The notes: generated by a model from the sequence alone, not told the origin. A DNA stretch of 64,000 bases from Candidatus Microsaccharimonas sossegonensis (GCA_004100325.1 SCKX01000001.1:186001-250000); one strand, 5' to 3'; positions 51,043 to 60,660 are shown, counted from the first letter of the stretch. Numbers and translations: made by a program.

Positions 51043-51962
51043 TATTGTTGTCCCCCTGGTGCTGGTGCGACCGCCTTCTTGGTGTAAATACCGGTTGTTC
51101 GTTCAAAATCACCAAGTGGCTGGCGGACGGCAGTATCTGGATTATAAAAGTTATAATACAATTCACCAAGGGATTTTGTGTCGAGTTGCACACTTTGTAC
51201 ACCAATTTGGAACATACCGGCAATAACATTATCGACGCGGTTTTTGATTTCATCTTTCGCTTTTTGATAGGTAGCGGTATCGATTCGAGTGATGGTGTTC
51301 TTTGGTTTGGCAAATAATTTTCCAAAAAATCCCTTGCCCTGTTCAATAAGATTAGCGGCATCGCCCGCCGGGAAATACGGAACGACAATATAGAACGTCT
51401 TCTCCATGATGTTAGCCTCCTGCGACAGCACATCAATGTAGTTGATGTAATCATCCATCAATACACCCAACAGCATATTGTCCTGTGAGCGACGGGTTTG
51501 AATTAATTTATCAAGGTAGGGCCCGATATCGATACGCTGCGAACGAACTAAAATTTGTACAGGAAAATTAAGTGAATTCAAGAAATTTTGATAACTATAT
51601 TCAACCCCTTCGCGCTCACGATCACTCATAAGGTCGAAGTTGATTGATTTGCAAGCTACCACCGCTCGCATTGAACCGTCAATCATGATCACCATATTGT
51701 CGCGCACTTCCGAAAGTTGGAGGGTGCTTTGGGTTGAGTTAGGGTTTTTTACCGCCTGACGGGCTTGTTGCGCTGCACCAGACCCAAGGTTTGATGCCTG
51801 TTGACTAAGTGGCTCAGCCGCAGGAAGTGGTTGAACGGGCTGTGCAGCCATAGCAAAGGGCATGGGCGCAACAGGAATAGACGCCTGGGGAATAGGTGTT
51901 GGCATGGGTGTTGAAGGTGCAACACCGGGCTGATTTAAAAACGGATTAGTATTTGGTTGCAT
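51042..51962 (-). CDS. T4SS protein resembling the N-terminal region of TraC/VirB4
   Basis: LQLSEVRDNMVIMIDGSMRAVVACKSINFDLMSDREREGVEYSYQNFLNSL; stop/start overlap with virB4. Confidence 0.7.
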   Translation of the reverse strand: MQPNTNPFLNQPGVAPSTPMPTPIPQASIPVAPMPFAMAAQPVQPLPAAEPLSQQASNLGSGAAQQARQAVKNPNSTQSTLQLSEVRDNMVIMIDGSMRAVVACKSINFDLMSDREREGVEYSYQNFLNSLNFPVQILVRSQRIDIGPYLDKLIQTRRSQDNMLLGVLMDDYINYIDVLSQEANIMEKTFYIVVPYFPAGDAANLIEQGKGFFGKLFAKPKNTITRIDTATYQKAKDEIKNRVDNVIAGMFQIGVQSVQLDTKSLGELYYNFYNPDTAVRQPLGDFERTTGIYTKKAVAPAPGGQQ

Positions 51963-52016
51963 TCCTACTCTGTATTCCCACCGAAGAGCCCACTTAAAAC
52001 TCTGATTAGTATCAAT

Positions 52017-52976
52017 TTATCGTAACGAGATAACTACTTCTTCAGACATATCGTTTTCTTTTTCTTGAATACGATGCGCTTCCCGAGCAATTGTCTCGAT
52101 TGATAAATCGGGGTTATTTGCAAGGTTCATTATACCAGCTGACAGCGGTTTATCGCTAGTGGTTGGCGGAGTTTGTGGTGCTGGCGGTTTGATTGGTGCC
52201 GGCGCTGGTTGCGCTGCCTGGTGAGCAGCGTCGTCGAGTGGTTGAATGACAGTTTGTTGAATATTTGGGTACGGGTTATAAACGGGAGTCGGTGGCTGCG
52301 CTGGCGCTGGAACCGAAAAGGCGGACGGTGGACCAGCAACAGGTGTGAGAGTGGTCGGTGCCGGCCCTACCACTGTCGGCGCCTGGTGCATGCGATCAAT
52401 CGCCTCTTGGCGCACACGCCCAGCCTCTTTTGTCATCATGGTATTAAAAGTTTGTGCAACGGCGTTGTTGCCATCAAGAACATCCTCGGCACTCTGGGCC
52501 TCAATAAAAATATCGTTATTAATCGTCACACTCTGCGAAGCCTGCGTACCTGCCCCCCGAATTGCCCAGCCACCCGAATCCACAATATCCGCCAGGTAAC
52601 TAAATCGCTGTTCGGCATCAGCCTGGGAAATGTTTTTTGAGCGCTGCACCTCAACCGTCTTTGGAACGGTAATTTCAATCAGCGACTCTACCCCATCCGG
52701 GTCCCAGAGGCGTCTATGCGGTTTTAGATAATACGAAATAATCGCCGCCAGATAAATCTCCATCGGCTGATCCTTTCGAAGCGGTAACGCTAACGCGCCG
52801 AATAAAAGAATTATCGGCAAAGGAATGATCGCCAACCCAATAAACAAACGCGAAAGCCCCCAAGCCAGCGCAATCGCCAGCGCCACAATAATAAGATAGA
52901 TAAACTGCCGGAAACTAAACGGTCCAATTAACTTGTCATCCGCCTCAACATCCTGGGGTACTTTATAGGTTGCCAT
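52017..52976 (-). CDS. PrgI-family membrane protein
   Basis: YKVPQDVEADDKLIGPFSFRQFIYLIIVALAIALAWGLSRLFIGL...FGALALPLRKDQPMEIYLAAIISYYLKP. Confidence 0.85.
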   Translation of the reverse strand: MATYKVPQDVEADDKLIGPFSFRQFIYLIIVALAIALAWGLSRLFIGLAIIPLPIILLFGALALPLRKDQPMEIYLAAIISYYLKPHRRLWDPDGVESLIEITVPKTVEVQRSKNISQADAEQRFSYLADIVDSGGWAIRGAGTQASQSVTINNDIFIEAQSAEDVLDGNNAVAQTFNTMMTKEAGRVRQEAIDRMHQAPTVVGPAPTTLTPVAGPPSAFSVPAPAQPPTPVYNPYPNIQQTVIQPLDDAAHQAAQPAPAPIKPPAPQTPPTTSDKPLSAGIMNLANNPDLSIETIAREAHRIQEKENDMSEEVVISLR

Positions 52977-53017
52977 AGTGGTTATAGTATAGCAGAATAT
53001 CTAATAGTGGATTGTCT

Positions 53018-55906
53018 TTAACGGAACTTCTGATCAGTGGGACGTGGAGAGTTACCCGCTGCAATATGTGCCAAAAATTCTCGTTCAGGGGGCTTAAGGT
53101 CTTTTGACAAGTTATCGTTATCGAGAATACGCGTGGCAGCAGCAGCATCGAGATGTCCAGCTCCATATGCCTCAACCAGACCGGGTTTGCTTTGACCAGC
53201 CATTTTCGTGTCGCCAAGTTCGTATGTTTTTGGGTCTACCTCGAGAGAAAGTAGGTCGCGGTTACCAGCACTGTCCGCTTCACCATGACTCCAACGTCCC
53301 AATGTGCTGTCTTGTGCATCTATGGTTGGGTGTTGGCTAGCAATGTGTCTTTGAAGTGCTTGGATTTTTTCTGAACCAAACGAAGGGTTTGCTTCGGCAC
53401 TGGCAATCAGATTATGAGCCTCGGTGCGTCCGCCGGCAGTTTGAAATTTAATGTTGAGGGCTGCTTTAGCTTTGACCGTGTCTCCCACTTTAACGGCATC
53501 CGTGAATGCCGCGTCGGCGGTTGTTCCACCCGATAAAATCAATCGCTCCAAGTTAGCCTGCTCCGCAGAGACGTCTTCTGCTTCTGCCTTATCGACTGCA
53601 GCAGATGCTGCGCGTCCAACATTCTTGTTTGCTGCACGTTGCATGGGTGTCAACGGGATTCCTTTAGATAATGCACCATAAAGTCCCCCTTTGCTCGCTT
53701 TTTCTGCAAACCTTCGTTTTCTGTAGTTTTCTGCCCCGGCTTTTTGTAGCATTCGACCCATACCAAATGCGCTGGTCGCATAACTTTCTTTTAGCTTGTT
53801 GCCAATATTTCCGTTCGCACGACCAGCAATTTTATTTGCCATTTGTCCAAGTACAGGGATGCTATCAAGTGATTTCTTGAGAAGACCGGGAACGATAAAT
53901 AATGGGAGTACTAAAATTGCCGCTGCGGCAATTTCCGAGAATAGTCCAGCACTATCGCCATTAATAGATCCCTTATAAACGTTAGCAGAAGTGAGCACCT
54001 GTGAAGTAAGCTGTGATGCACCAAAGACAAGTGCAATGATCGGGAATAACAGTAACATCGCCATCAACATCTTTCGCCACTTCGTAAAGAGCGCCTCGGT
54101 ATTCGGCAGAAGGAAGGCCACAAATGCTAGTGGTGAAATAACGACTAATAGGATGATAATTGCCTGGCGAGCAGTTAAAATCAACAGAATCATTATAAGT
54201 GCAATCACTGCCGCAAAAAGGACTGGAATCAGCGTTGAAAGCATTGCATATGCGGCAACACCAACTAACGTCGTTGCGATTACAGCCCCAGCGATACCAA
54301 CAAAACCCTGTCCATTATTGAATGGATTTGTCGAGAGTGTTGTTGCGCTGGTTGAATCTGCGACATTTCCGGAAATTCCGTTAAACATATCTTTTATAGA
54401 GTATCCAAGTATATTTGAAAGGTCGATTGCTAACTGACTGATGAAGTAGGACAAGTTTACTAATATAGCAGCGATAACTAACCGCGGTAACATCTTCTTT
54501 ACTCCGTAGTTTGAAACCCCAAGGCTGGTGAGTTGCGAGAAAATAATAATCAGAAAGACGATAACAAACACCACGTTTGCAATCGTACGCATGATTGACC
54601 AGGCTGCGAACGTACCGTTTTGCGCACTAGTATTAAATACTTGGGGGTCTGTTTTTAGGAAATTATTCGCCAAAAAGCCAAACGCCCCATCAGCGAGCTG
54701 TGCCATAAAAGTAATAATTGGACAGACGATCCACCCAACACCTTCTATCAAACAAGATGCATTACTGACATTATTCAAGAAAGTTTTTGCATCATCAACG
54801 CCAATTATAATTTCTGCTGTTGTGTCTCTATTTATCTCCTTTGTAAATTGAGCTGAACAAAATTTTGTGCTGTTAGTAACACATACTTTATAATTACCTG
54901 GCTCGATGGAATCAATAGTGCTGCTTAGATTAATTTGTTGGGCAACAGTTACCTGTTTTCCCACCGTTATGGTGTTCGTTTCACCAGTCCCCATTGGTAT
55001 ACCCGTATCTGTCGATATAATAGTTAGTGGAACCGGACCATAAGTTGAGGGTGTCGGGGCTGCAGGTATGGAGATACGAACCGTTACTGTAACTTGCTTA
55101 CCAGTTGGGTTGTACGACGTTTCGAACGAACCAAACGTCACTATAAGTGGTTTTCCATATTCTTTTGTTGCTGTTTTACAATCTTGAGTGTCGAATACGG
55201 CTGTTGGAGTTACACAAAACTTGTAGCTTGTTCCTACGACGAGATTTTCCCACCTCGCCTCTCCGACCGAAGCACCCGTACTCCACACGATATCCTTTGA
55301 ATCAGAAATAGACGAACTGCCTACCGTTCTCGTAATAGATGCTTTTGGCTGGGCTTTTGTTTTTGAATAAGTACTAACGATACCCTCTTTATCACCAACA
55401 GACTCTGGGTTTGCAGGTGCAGGCGCACCACTTGTAGAGGATGCAATGGTGATAGACTTGTTGTATTCGGATGAATTAGCTGCAAAATTTTTTGGACAAC
55501 TTGGGGTGTATGTAACACCTGCAGCACCGGCCCCAGCAAGGCCATTTGCATAAGCAGGTGCCGATATAGTCCCTGAACTTGAACCTGGTGCAACAAGTAT
55601 TGTGACACCAATATCACAGGCATTTTTTCCGTCAGGTCCAGTGATTTTTACTGAGCCATTATACTGATCCTTGCCGTTTGATTGTATGATATTCTTTGCG
55701 AGTATATAGGAGGTACCATTTGAAGTCTTGAGTATAATCTTGGAATTATTTTCAGCGTAGCTATATGTATTGGCAGCGTTGACGGGTAGCTCATTCGTTA
55801 TCACAGATACAGCACTCGATATTCCAAAAACGGCAATAAGAAGTACAAGTAAAATAGCGACATTTTTAGAATATAGTCTTCTTAGTATAGTACTAAAGCG
55901 CCGCAT
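53018..55906 (-). CDS. VirB6/TrbL-like polytopic membrane protein with large N-terminal extracytoplasmic domain
   Basis: N-terminal signal, ~370 aa Ser/Thr-rich Ig-like region, then 6+ TM segments, then a cytoplasmic tail. Confidence 0.75.
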   Translation of the reverse strand: MRRFSTILRRLYSKNVAILLVLLIAVFGISSAVSVITNELPVNAANTYSYAENNSKIILKTSNGTSYILAKNIIQSNGKDQYNGSVKITGPDGKNACDIGVTILVAPGSSSGTISAPAYANGLAGAGAAGVTYTPSCPKNFAANSSEYNKSITIASSTSGAPAPANPESVGDKEGIVSTYSKTKAQPKASITRTVGSSSISDSKDIVWSTGASVGEARWENLVVGTSYKFCVTPTAVFDTQDCKTATKEYGKPLIVTFGSFETSYNPTGKQVTVTVRISIPAAPTPSTYGPVPLTIISTDTGIPMGTGETNTITVGKQVTVAQQINLSSTIDSIEPGNYKVCVTNSTKFCSAQFTKEINRDTTAEIIIGVDDAKTFLNNVSNASCLIEGVGWIVCPIITFMAQLADGAFGFLANNFLKTDPQVFNTSAQNGTFAAWSIMRTIANVVFVIVFLIIIFSQLTSLGVSNYGVKKMLPRLVIAAILVNLSYFISQLAIDLSNILGYSIKDMFNGISGNVADSTSATTLSTNPFNNGQGFVGIAGAVIATTLVGVAAYAMLSTLIPVLFAAVIALIMILLILTARQAIIILLVVISPLAFVAFLLPNTEALFTKWRKMLMAMLLLFPIIALVFGASQLTSQVLTSANVYKGSINGDSAGLFSEIAAAAILVLPLFIVPGLLKKSLDSIPVLGQMANKIAGRANGNIGNKLKESYATSAFGMGRMLQKAGAENYRKRRFAEKASKGGLYGALSKGIPLTPMQRAANKNVGRAASAAVDKAEAEDVSAEQANLERLILSGGTTADAAFTDAVKVGDTVKAKAALNIKFQTAGGRTEAHNLIASAEANPSFGSEKIQALQRHIASQHPTIDAQDSTLGRWSHGEADSAGNRDLLSLEVDPKTYELGDTKMAGQSKPGLVEAYGAGHLDAAAATRILDNDNLSKDLKPPEREFLAHIAAGNSPRPTDQKFR

Positions 55907-56363
55907 AATTATTTAATACCCATCTGTTGTTTGATTTCACTACCTCAAATGCAATTTTTGAATTAGCGCTCGTACTGTATACAAATGTAATTGACTCATT
56001 TGATTTAATAACATTAATAATCGAATCATTTTTATAGGTAACACTTTCAGGGGGCTGTGCAATGATTACTTTATTTTCATTTGTATTGAAAACTGACATC
56101 CAAAAATACCACGTGAGGTAATTCACCTGTTGGTCGTCACCTTTGAGCGTTGTTGAAAAGCTTGAGAAGGTTGATTGTGGGTCATTTTTTTCAATTTTAC
56201 TAATAAATTCTCCAACAAATTGTTGTGCACTGGCTGTTTGCTGTTGTTTTAAGACAAAATAAGTTGCGGTCATCCCACTACCTACAATAATGAGGATAGC
56301 GACGAGAACCAAAAGGAACTTTGTTAACGAAAATCCACTCATATAATCCCTATGCATAAGCAA
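55893..56363 (-). CDS. Hypothetical single-pass membrane protein
   Basis: One N-terminal TM plus ~100 aa soluble region; overlaps the VirB6-like gene start. Confidence 0.6.
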   Translation of the reverse strand: MLMHRDYMSGFSLTKFLLVLVAILIIVGSGMTATYFVLKQQQTASAQQFVGEFISKIEKNDPQSTFSSFSTTLKGDDQQVNYLTWYFWMSVFNTNENKVIIAQPPESVTYKNDSIINVIKSNESITFVYSTSANSKIAFEVVKSNNRWVLNNYAAL

Positions 56364-56432
56364 GATTATACCATATGAGTATCAAAAGAGCCCCGTGCGG
56401 GACCCTTTAGATGACATGATGATTTTCGCTAT

Positions 56433-57455
56433 TTATTTAGCACCAATACCAATAAGCCCAACGTTCATCGGATCGGCACTTTCAGCACGATTCACGCTAA
56501 ACTGTAGGTTATCGATTATCTCTGTTGCGACAACTGTTTTATTAGCTTTATCGTATGAAGTAACGGTGATAGATAAGTGAGCAGTGCTTTGAAATGAATC
56601 AGTTACTCCTGAAGAGTTAATGTTATCAATGACGGGCGGTATATTATCGAAAATAGTGGCCTTCAATTTATCAGCGGATACATCGGTCGTCCCTGAGTTA
56701 ATAACATACACGGCATTTGATCCGTATTTACTGACAACGCCAGCTAATATATCAACAAGTTTCGGTGAGCTTGGATTGTAGAAGCCAGTGTACTTATTAA
56801 ATTCATCTTTGATAACACTCACTTGGTTTGGAAGTGGGTTTTTTGCAAGAAGATTCATAAAACGGTTCATTTCAGGAAGTGCCTGATTGAATTGATCAAC
56901 CGAAGTTTGTGTCGTAACCTCGGCACCGGGCTGAAGTTTTAATATGTCAAAGCCAAGTGGACTGGTCGCCGCATTAGGTGTTGCGTCGAAGTTATAGCCA
57001 GTAAAGTAGTCAGGACCTACAGTCAGGTCTTTGCCAGGGTTTGCAATTAGATAAGCTACTTCAGAATTAAACACTGCTTTAGGGTCTGCATAACGGTTTT
57101 TATATGCATTGATAAAATCTCGTTCTTCTTGAGAAATGACTGCTGTCTGTCCATTGCTTGATCCAGGCTTTGTCTCATTTGTGCCAGATGTTGTTTCGCC
57201 TATTTTTAGGGCACCAAAACCTATACCTATGAGTGCAAGGGCAGTCGTCCCTGCGACAAATGCTTTCCCTTTTTTCGTTTCAATATAACCACGGAGACCG
57301 GTTCGTTCTGGTTGTTCACTTGTCGGTATTAGATTAACATTTTTTTCATCAGAATCGATGGTACTCCCCTCAATTGGTGAATGGAATGTGATGCTTTCAA
57401 TATTTGGGTTTTGAAACCCGTTAGATTCTGGCACGTGACGTGTTCCTTTTCGCAC
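56433..57455 (-). CDS. Hypothetical membrane-anchored protein
   Basis: 340 aa, TM near residue 75 (KGKAFVAGTTALALIGIGFGALKIG). Confidence 0.65.
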   Translation of the reverse strand: MRKGTRHVPESNGFQNPNIESITFHSPIEGSTIDSDEKNVNLIPTSEQPERTGLRGYIETKKGKAFVAGTTALALIGIGFGALKIGETTSGTNETKPGSSNGQTAVISQEERDFINAYKNRYADPKAVFNSEVAYLIANPGKDLTVGPDYFTGYNFDATPNAATSPLGFDILKLQPGAEVTTQTSVDQFNQALPEMNRFMNLLAKNPLPNQVSVIKDEFNKYTGFYNPSSPKLVDILAGVVSKYGSNAVYVINSGTTDVSADKLKATIFDNIPPVIDNINSSGVTDSFQSTAHLSITVTSYDKANKTVVATEIIDNLQFSVNRAESADPMNVGLIGIGAK

Positions 57456-57547
57456 TTGGCGACATTAATTAAATGTAATGTATCGACTTGGGCTCTACAA
57501 CTTCGGTGCCGAAGCACTTTGTTATCGTTAATATATAACAAAAGTGT

Positions 57548-57569
57548 AAAAAAGTAAATAGCTTATGTA
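57548..57569. repeat. 22-bp direct repeat, left copy
   Basis: aaaaaagtaaatagcttatgta, identical to 59032-59053. Confidence 0.9.
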
Positions 57570-57619
57570 CAAAACAGATTGTGTGATAGCAGAATACTGG
57601 ATTGGATATGGCGACTGTT

Positions 57620-58573
57620 TTAGAGTAACGTTGAGATTGGCAGAATAATGTGAGTCTTTTTGAACACCACCTCTACGGATGTATGTCCAAGCACTTTCTT
57701 TAAATTCTTATTAGTTGCAATTTTCTTCCACCCTTTTGAGCCTATAAAAATCAGTGTGTCTTCGTAAGTACGTTCGAAGCTCACGGATGCAGAAGCATGT
57801 CTAGTATAAGACATTGAGCGAAGTTGTGTCGTGAAACGCTTGAAGGCACCGTCATGGATCATTGCCTCAAGTAACTGTTTGGTAATACTTAGGTATCCAT
57901 CAGCAAGATCTAGTGATGATTTACTTGTAATCAAAGTGCTTTCAAGTGAGAAGTTTTGTTTTTGAAGCTGAAATTTATCGGTAGTGTTAAACAAACCGTA
58001 TGTATCGCTTAATGTGTCTGTAAGGTTTTCGGCAATCAGCTTACCCACCTGTCGTGCTAATGGTAATAACTCGCGGTTCAAGGTTTGTTCGCCATAGCTT
58101 TGAATAAAAACCTTCAGCTCAGAGAGTTTTATGGCTCTTTCTAAAAATAGAGGTGGGGTTAATTGAAAAGATTTTATATTAGTTACATCTAAGTCTGAGA
58201 ATTCGTCAATTGAGTACCATCTTTTCAAATGGAGTTCTTTAATAGGCTCGATAATTGTTTCTAGACCATCAATATTAACTGCTTTGGTTAGCTCGGCGGA
58301 AAGTTGACCTATAGCTGTTTCGATTCGACTCTCGCTTATGTCTAGGTCGAATCTTTGCAACAGGTGTTTACTCAACTTTGCTTTCTTACTGTATGCCCGT
58401 AGCTCAATGTAAACCAGACCACCATGGTATGTTTTTCCAATAAGATCATAATCAACATACTTATATAACTTTTTGCTAGACAACAGATCAACAAGACTCA
58501 TATAAATGAGGTGTTCATAGAGGTGCCCTAGTTGAATTGATTGTGATTTTTTTACAAAAATATAATGCTGCAT
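57620..58573 (-). CDS. M16-like peptidase-domain protein (HxxEH motif), single domain
   Basis: GHLYEHLIYMSLVDLLSSKKLYKYVDYDLIGKTYHGGLVYIEL. Confidence 0.5.
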   Translation of the reverse strand: MQHYIFVKKSQSIQLGHLYEHLIYMSLVDLLSSKKLYKYVDYDLIGKTYHGGLVYIELRAYSKKAKLSKHLLQRFDLDISESRIETAIGQLSAELTKAVNIDGLETIIEPIKELHLKRWYSIDEFSDLDVTNIKSFQLTPPLFLERAIKLSELKVFIQSYGEQTLNRELLPLARQVGKLIAENLTDTLSDTYGLFNTTDKFQLQKQNFSLESTLITSKSSLDLADGYLSITKQLLEAMIHDGAFKRFTTQLRSMSYTRHASASVSFERTYEDTLIFIGSKGWKKIATNKNLKKVLGHTSVEVVFKKTHIILPISTLL

Positions 58574-58622
58574 AGTAGTTGCTCGTATTATAAACGTAAA
58601 CGAAGTACTCTGAAAAGGAATG

Positions 58623-58654
58623 GTGCCCCCGCTGACCTAGATCGGCGGGGGCAC
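58623..58654 (-). terminator. Strong GC-rich hairpin downstream of the small basic gene
   Basis: GTGCCCCCGCTGA-CCTAGA-TCGGCGGGGGCAC, 13-bp stem with one wobble. Confidence 0.7.
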
Positions 58655-58687
58655 ATTGGGCTAGAGCATCAGGCCGAAGCCTGTGTG

Positions 58688-58858
58688 TCACCAGCTACGG
58701 CGACCCTGTGTGTTCTTGCCCTTGGTGTCGTGGACTTTGCGGGAGTCCTGCCCCTTTGACTTCTTCGGGGCGCCGAGGTTTGCGACGCGGTCGACGAACG
58801 ACTGCTGCTTCCCGGACTTCTTCGGGCTGTAAGACCTGAAGTTTGGCTTTTTCGCCAC
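58688..58858 (-). CDS. Small highly basic protein (56 aa) in a GC-rich island
   Basis: GTG start at 58858 with upstream GAGAGGAAG; (M)AKKPNFRSYSPKKSGKQQSFVDRVANLGAPKKSKGQDSRKVHDTKGKNTQGRRSW, stop TGA. Confidence 0.6.
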   Translation of the reverse strand: MAKKPNFRSYSPKKSGKQQSFVDRVANLGAPKKSKGQDSRKVHDTKGKNTQGRRSW

Positions 58859-59031
58859 TGTGAAACTTCCTCTCGAGAGGACGATAAAGGTATCGTGACC
58901 GTGTCTAAATCGAGGGTGACCTAAACATGAATGTATAATTACACATTTATGTAATAAAATCAATCCTTATGTAGTAAGGATACAAGTACTCTTATGTAAT
59001 ACCTAAACCCTATCAACGTACGGTAAGTGCA

Positions 59032-59053
59032 AAAAAAGTAAATAGCTTATGTA
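59032..59053. repeat. 22-bp direct repeat, right copy
   Basis: aaaaaagtaaatagcttatgta, identical to 57548-57569. Confidence 0.9.
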
Positions 59054-59098
59054 TTCAAACTTGCAAAAAAGCAAGGAACGTCGTAATTTATAGAGAGT

Positions 59099-59503
59099 AT
59101 GAAGATAACACAAACAATAAAAACACTCGTTATCAGCGCCCTATTCTTCATGACGGGTTTTGCGTTGGTAGCTTCAACAAATACCTTTGCAGCAAATCAA
59201 TGTGGTGGCGTGGAAACAGCCATCATTAGCTGTACTCAAAAAGGTGGACTAAAGGCTACGGTCGAAAACACGGGGGCGTGGGGTATTCTACTCCTCGCTA
59301 TCAACATCCTTACCGCTGGCATTGGTATTGCGGCTATCGGTGGTATCGTTTATGGCGCTATTCTTTACACTTCAGCTGGTGGCAGTCCGGAACAGGTAAA
59401 AAAGGCAACGACGATTATTACAAATGTCGTGATTGGGGTGGTGGCGTATGCGCTGATGTTCTCTGGGCTTAACTTCCTTATTCCTGGAGGCTTGTTTAAC
59501 TAA
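59099..59503 (+). CDS. T4SS pilin-like (TrbC/VirB2-type) protein 1
   Basis: Signal peptide plus two TMs; AAIGGIVYGAILYTSAGGSPEQVKKATTIITNVVIGVVAYALMFSGLNFLIPG. Confidence 0.85.
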   Translation: MKITQTIKTLVISALFFMTGFALVASTNTFAANQCGGVETAIISCTQKGGLKATVENTGAWGILLLAINILTAGIGIAAIGGIVYGAILYTSAGGSPEQVKKATTIITNVVIGVVAYALMFSGLNFLIPGGLFN

Positions 59504-59979
59504 TGAAACCTATGAAAAAATCAATTGTCATTTTGTCATTCGCAGTAGTTGTTGCTGCACCGGCTGTTACTTTGGCGGCACCGCAAAGTTCGTTTGCGGC
59601 CACACCCAAGACACCGGCGGATTGCGAAAAAGCGCTTCTTCCGGGTATTAACCCGTGGTTTAGAGGTTTAACGACGGTAACTAATGGAAAATGTGAAATA
59701 GTTTCACCGGGCGGACAGCTATCCGGTGGTAAAACACTTGACCTTGCGGGATTTATTTGGCGAATCGCCTTGAATATCGTTGACATTGGGCTTGCGATCG
59801 TCGGCTATATCGCCTTTATCTTTATACTGTATGGTGGCTTCCAGTTCCTTACGGGAGGAAATAACCCTAGTCAAATCGAAAAAGCGCGTAAAACCATACT
59901 AAACGCAGTGGTTGGATTGGTGATATCGCTTGGGGCTGTTGCTATTATTAACCTTATTTTTGGAATTATCGGTGGATAA
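59503..59979 (+). CDS. T4SS pilin-like protein 2
   Basis: VGYIAFIFILYGGFQFLTGGNNPSQIEKARKTILNAVVGLVISLGAVAIINLIFGII. Confidence 0.85.
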   Translation: MKPMKKSIVILSFAVVVAAPAVTLAAPQSSFAATPKTPADCEKALLPGINPWFRGLTTVTNGKCEIVSPGGQLSGGKTLDLAGFIWRIALNIVDIGLAIVGYIAFIFILYGGFQFLTGGNNPSQIEKARKTILNAVVGLVISLGAVAIINLIFGIIGG

Positions 59980-59980
59980 C

Positions 59981-60286
59981 ATGAGTAATTTTTTTATGAA
60001 ATTTGCCGTCGGCCTTGTGGGAGACAGTAACAATACAAACATTAACATCCCAACTTTATCGGCTGGACAAGTGCTACAGAATGGGCTTAATATTGCCTAT
60101 TTCCTGGCAGGTACGATTGCGGTCATTGTCATTATTGTTGGTGGGATTATGTATGCCACCTCGGCTGGTAACAGTGGAAATGTATCAAAGGCAAAAAACA
60201 TGCTTCTTTACTCGGTTGTCGGGCTAGTAATTGTGATTGCGGCCTATGCGATTACGAACTTTGTTATTGTGAGGTTTAATTCATGA
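59981..60286 (+). CDS. T4SS pilin-like protein 3
   Basis: AGTIAVIVIIVGGIMYATSAGNSGNVSKAKNMLLYSVVGLVIVIAAYAITNFVI; ATG at 59981. Confidence 0.85.
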   Translation: MSNFFMKFAVGLVGDSNNTNINIPTLSAGQVLQNGLNIAYFLAGTIAVIVIIVGGIMYATSAGNSGNVSKAKNMLLYSVVGLVIVIAAYAITNFVIVRFNS

Positions 60287-60660
60287 AAAAACTACGAAAT
60301 CTCGTTATGATTTTAGGAATTGCTGTCGGTGTCGGCGTATTGGCGCCAGCAGTGAGCGCAAACGCTGCGAATGTGATCGCTAATCAGTGCGCAGGTGTGA
60401 CCAATTCTGCTGTTTGTAAAAATCAAAATGCTAAACCGAACGACCTGATTGCAAAAATCGTCAATACCCTCCTATTCGTAGTCGGTGCGCTAGCGGTTAT
60501 CATGATTATTGTCGGTGGTTTGTTGTACGCTACCTCTAGTGGAGATCCAAGTCGTGTTACGATGGCAAAGAATACGCTGATGTATGCGATTATTGGATTG
60601 GTCGTGGCATTCCTGGCATTTGCTGTCGTTAATTTTGTGATCGTAAAATTTACCAAATAG
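60283..60660 (+). CDS. T4SS pilin-like protein 4
   Basis: VGALAVIMIIVGGLLYATSSGDPSRVTMAKNTLMYAIIGLVVAFLAFAVVNFVI. Confidence 0.88.
   Translation: MKKLRNLVMILGIAVGVGVLAPAVSANAANVIANQCAGVTNSAVCKNQNAKPNDLIAKIVNTLLFVVGALAVIMIIVGGLLYATSSGDPSRVTMAKNTLMYAIIGLVVAFLAFAVVNFVIVKFTK

Noticed and set aside
52173-52640. 155-aa Trp/Arg/Cys-rich plus-strand ORF
   Set aside because: Antisense to the Pro-rich tail of the PrgI-family protein; composition is what that antisense would give.
53991-54437. 148-aa plus-strand ORF antisense to the VirB6-like gene
   Set aside because: Shadow ORF opposite hydrophobic TM codons; no independent evidence.
57485-57505. Short palindrome-like cttcggtgccgaag upstream of the 56433-57455 gene
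   Set aside because: Too short and imperfect to support an operator or terminator call.
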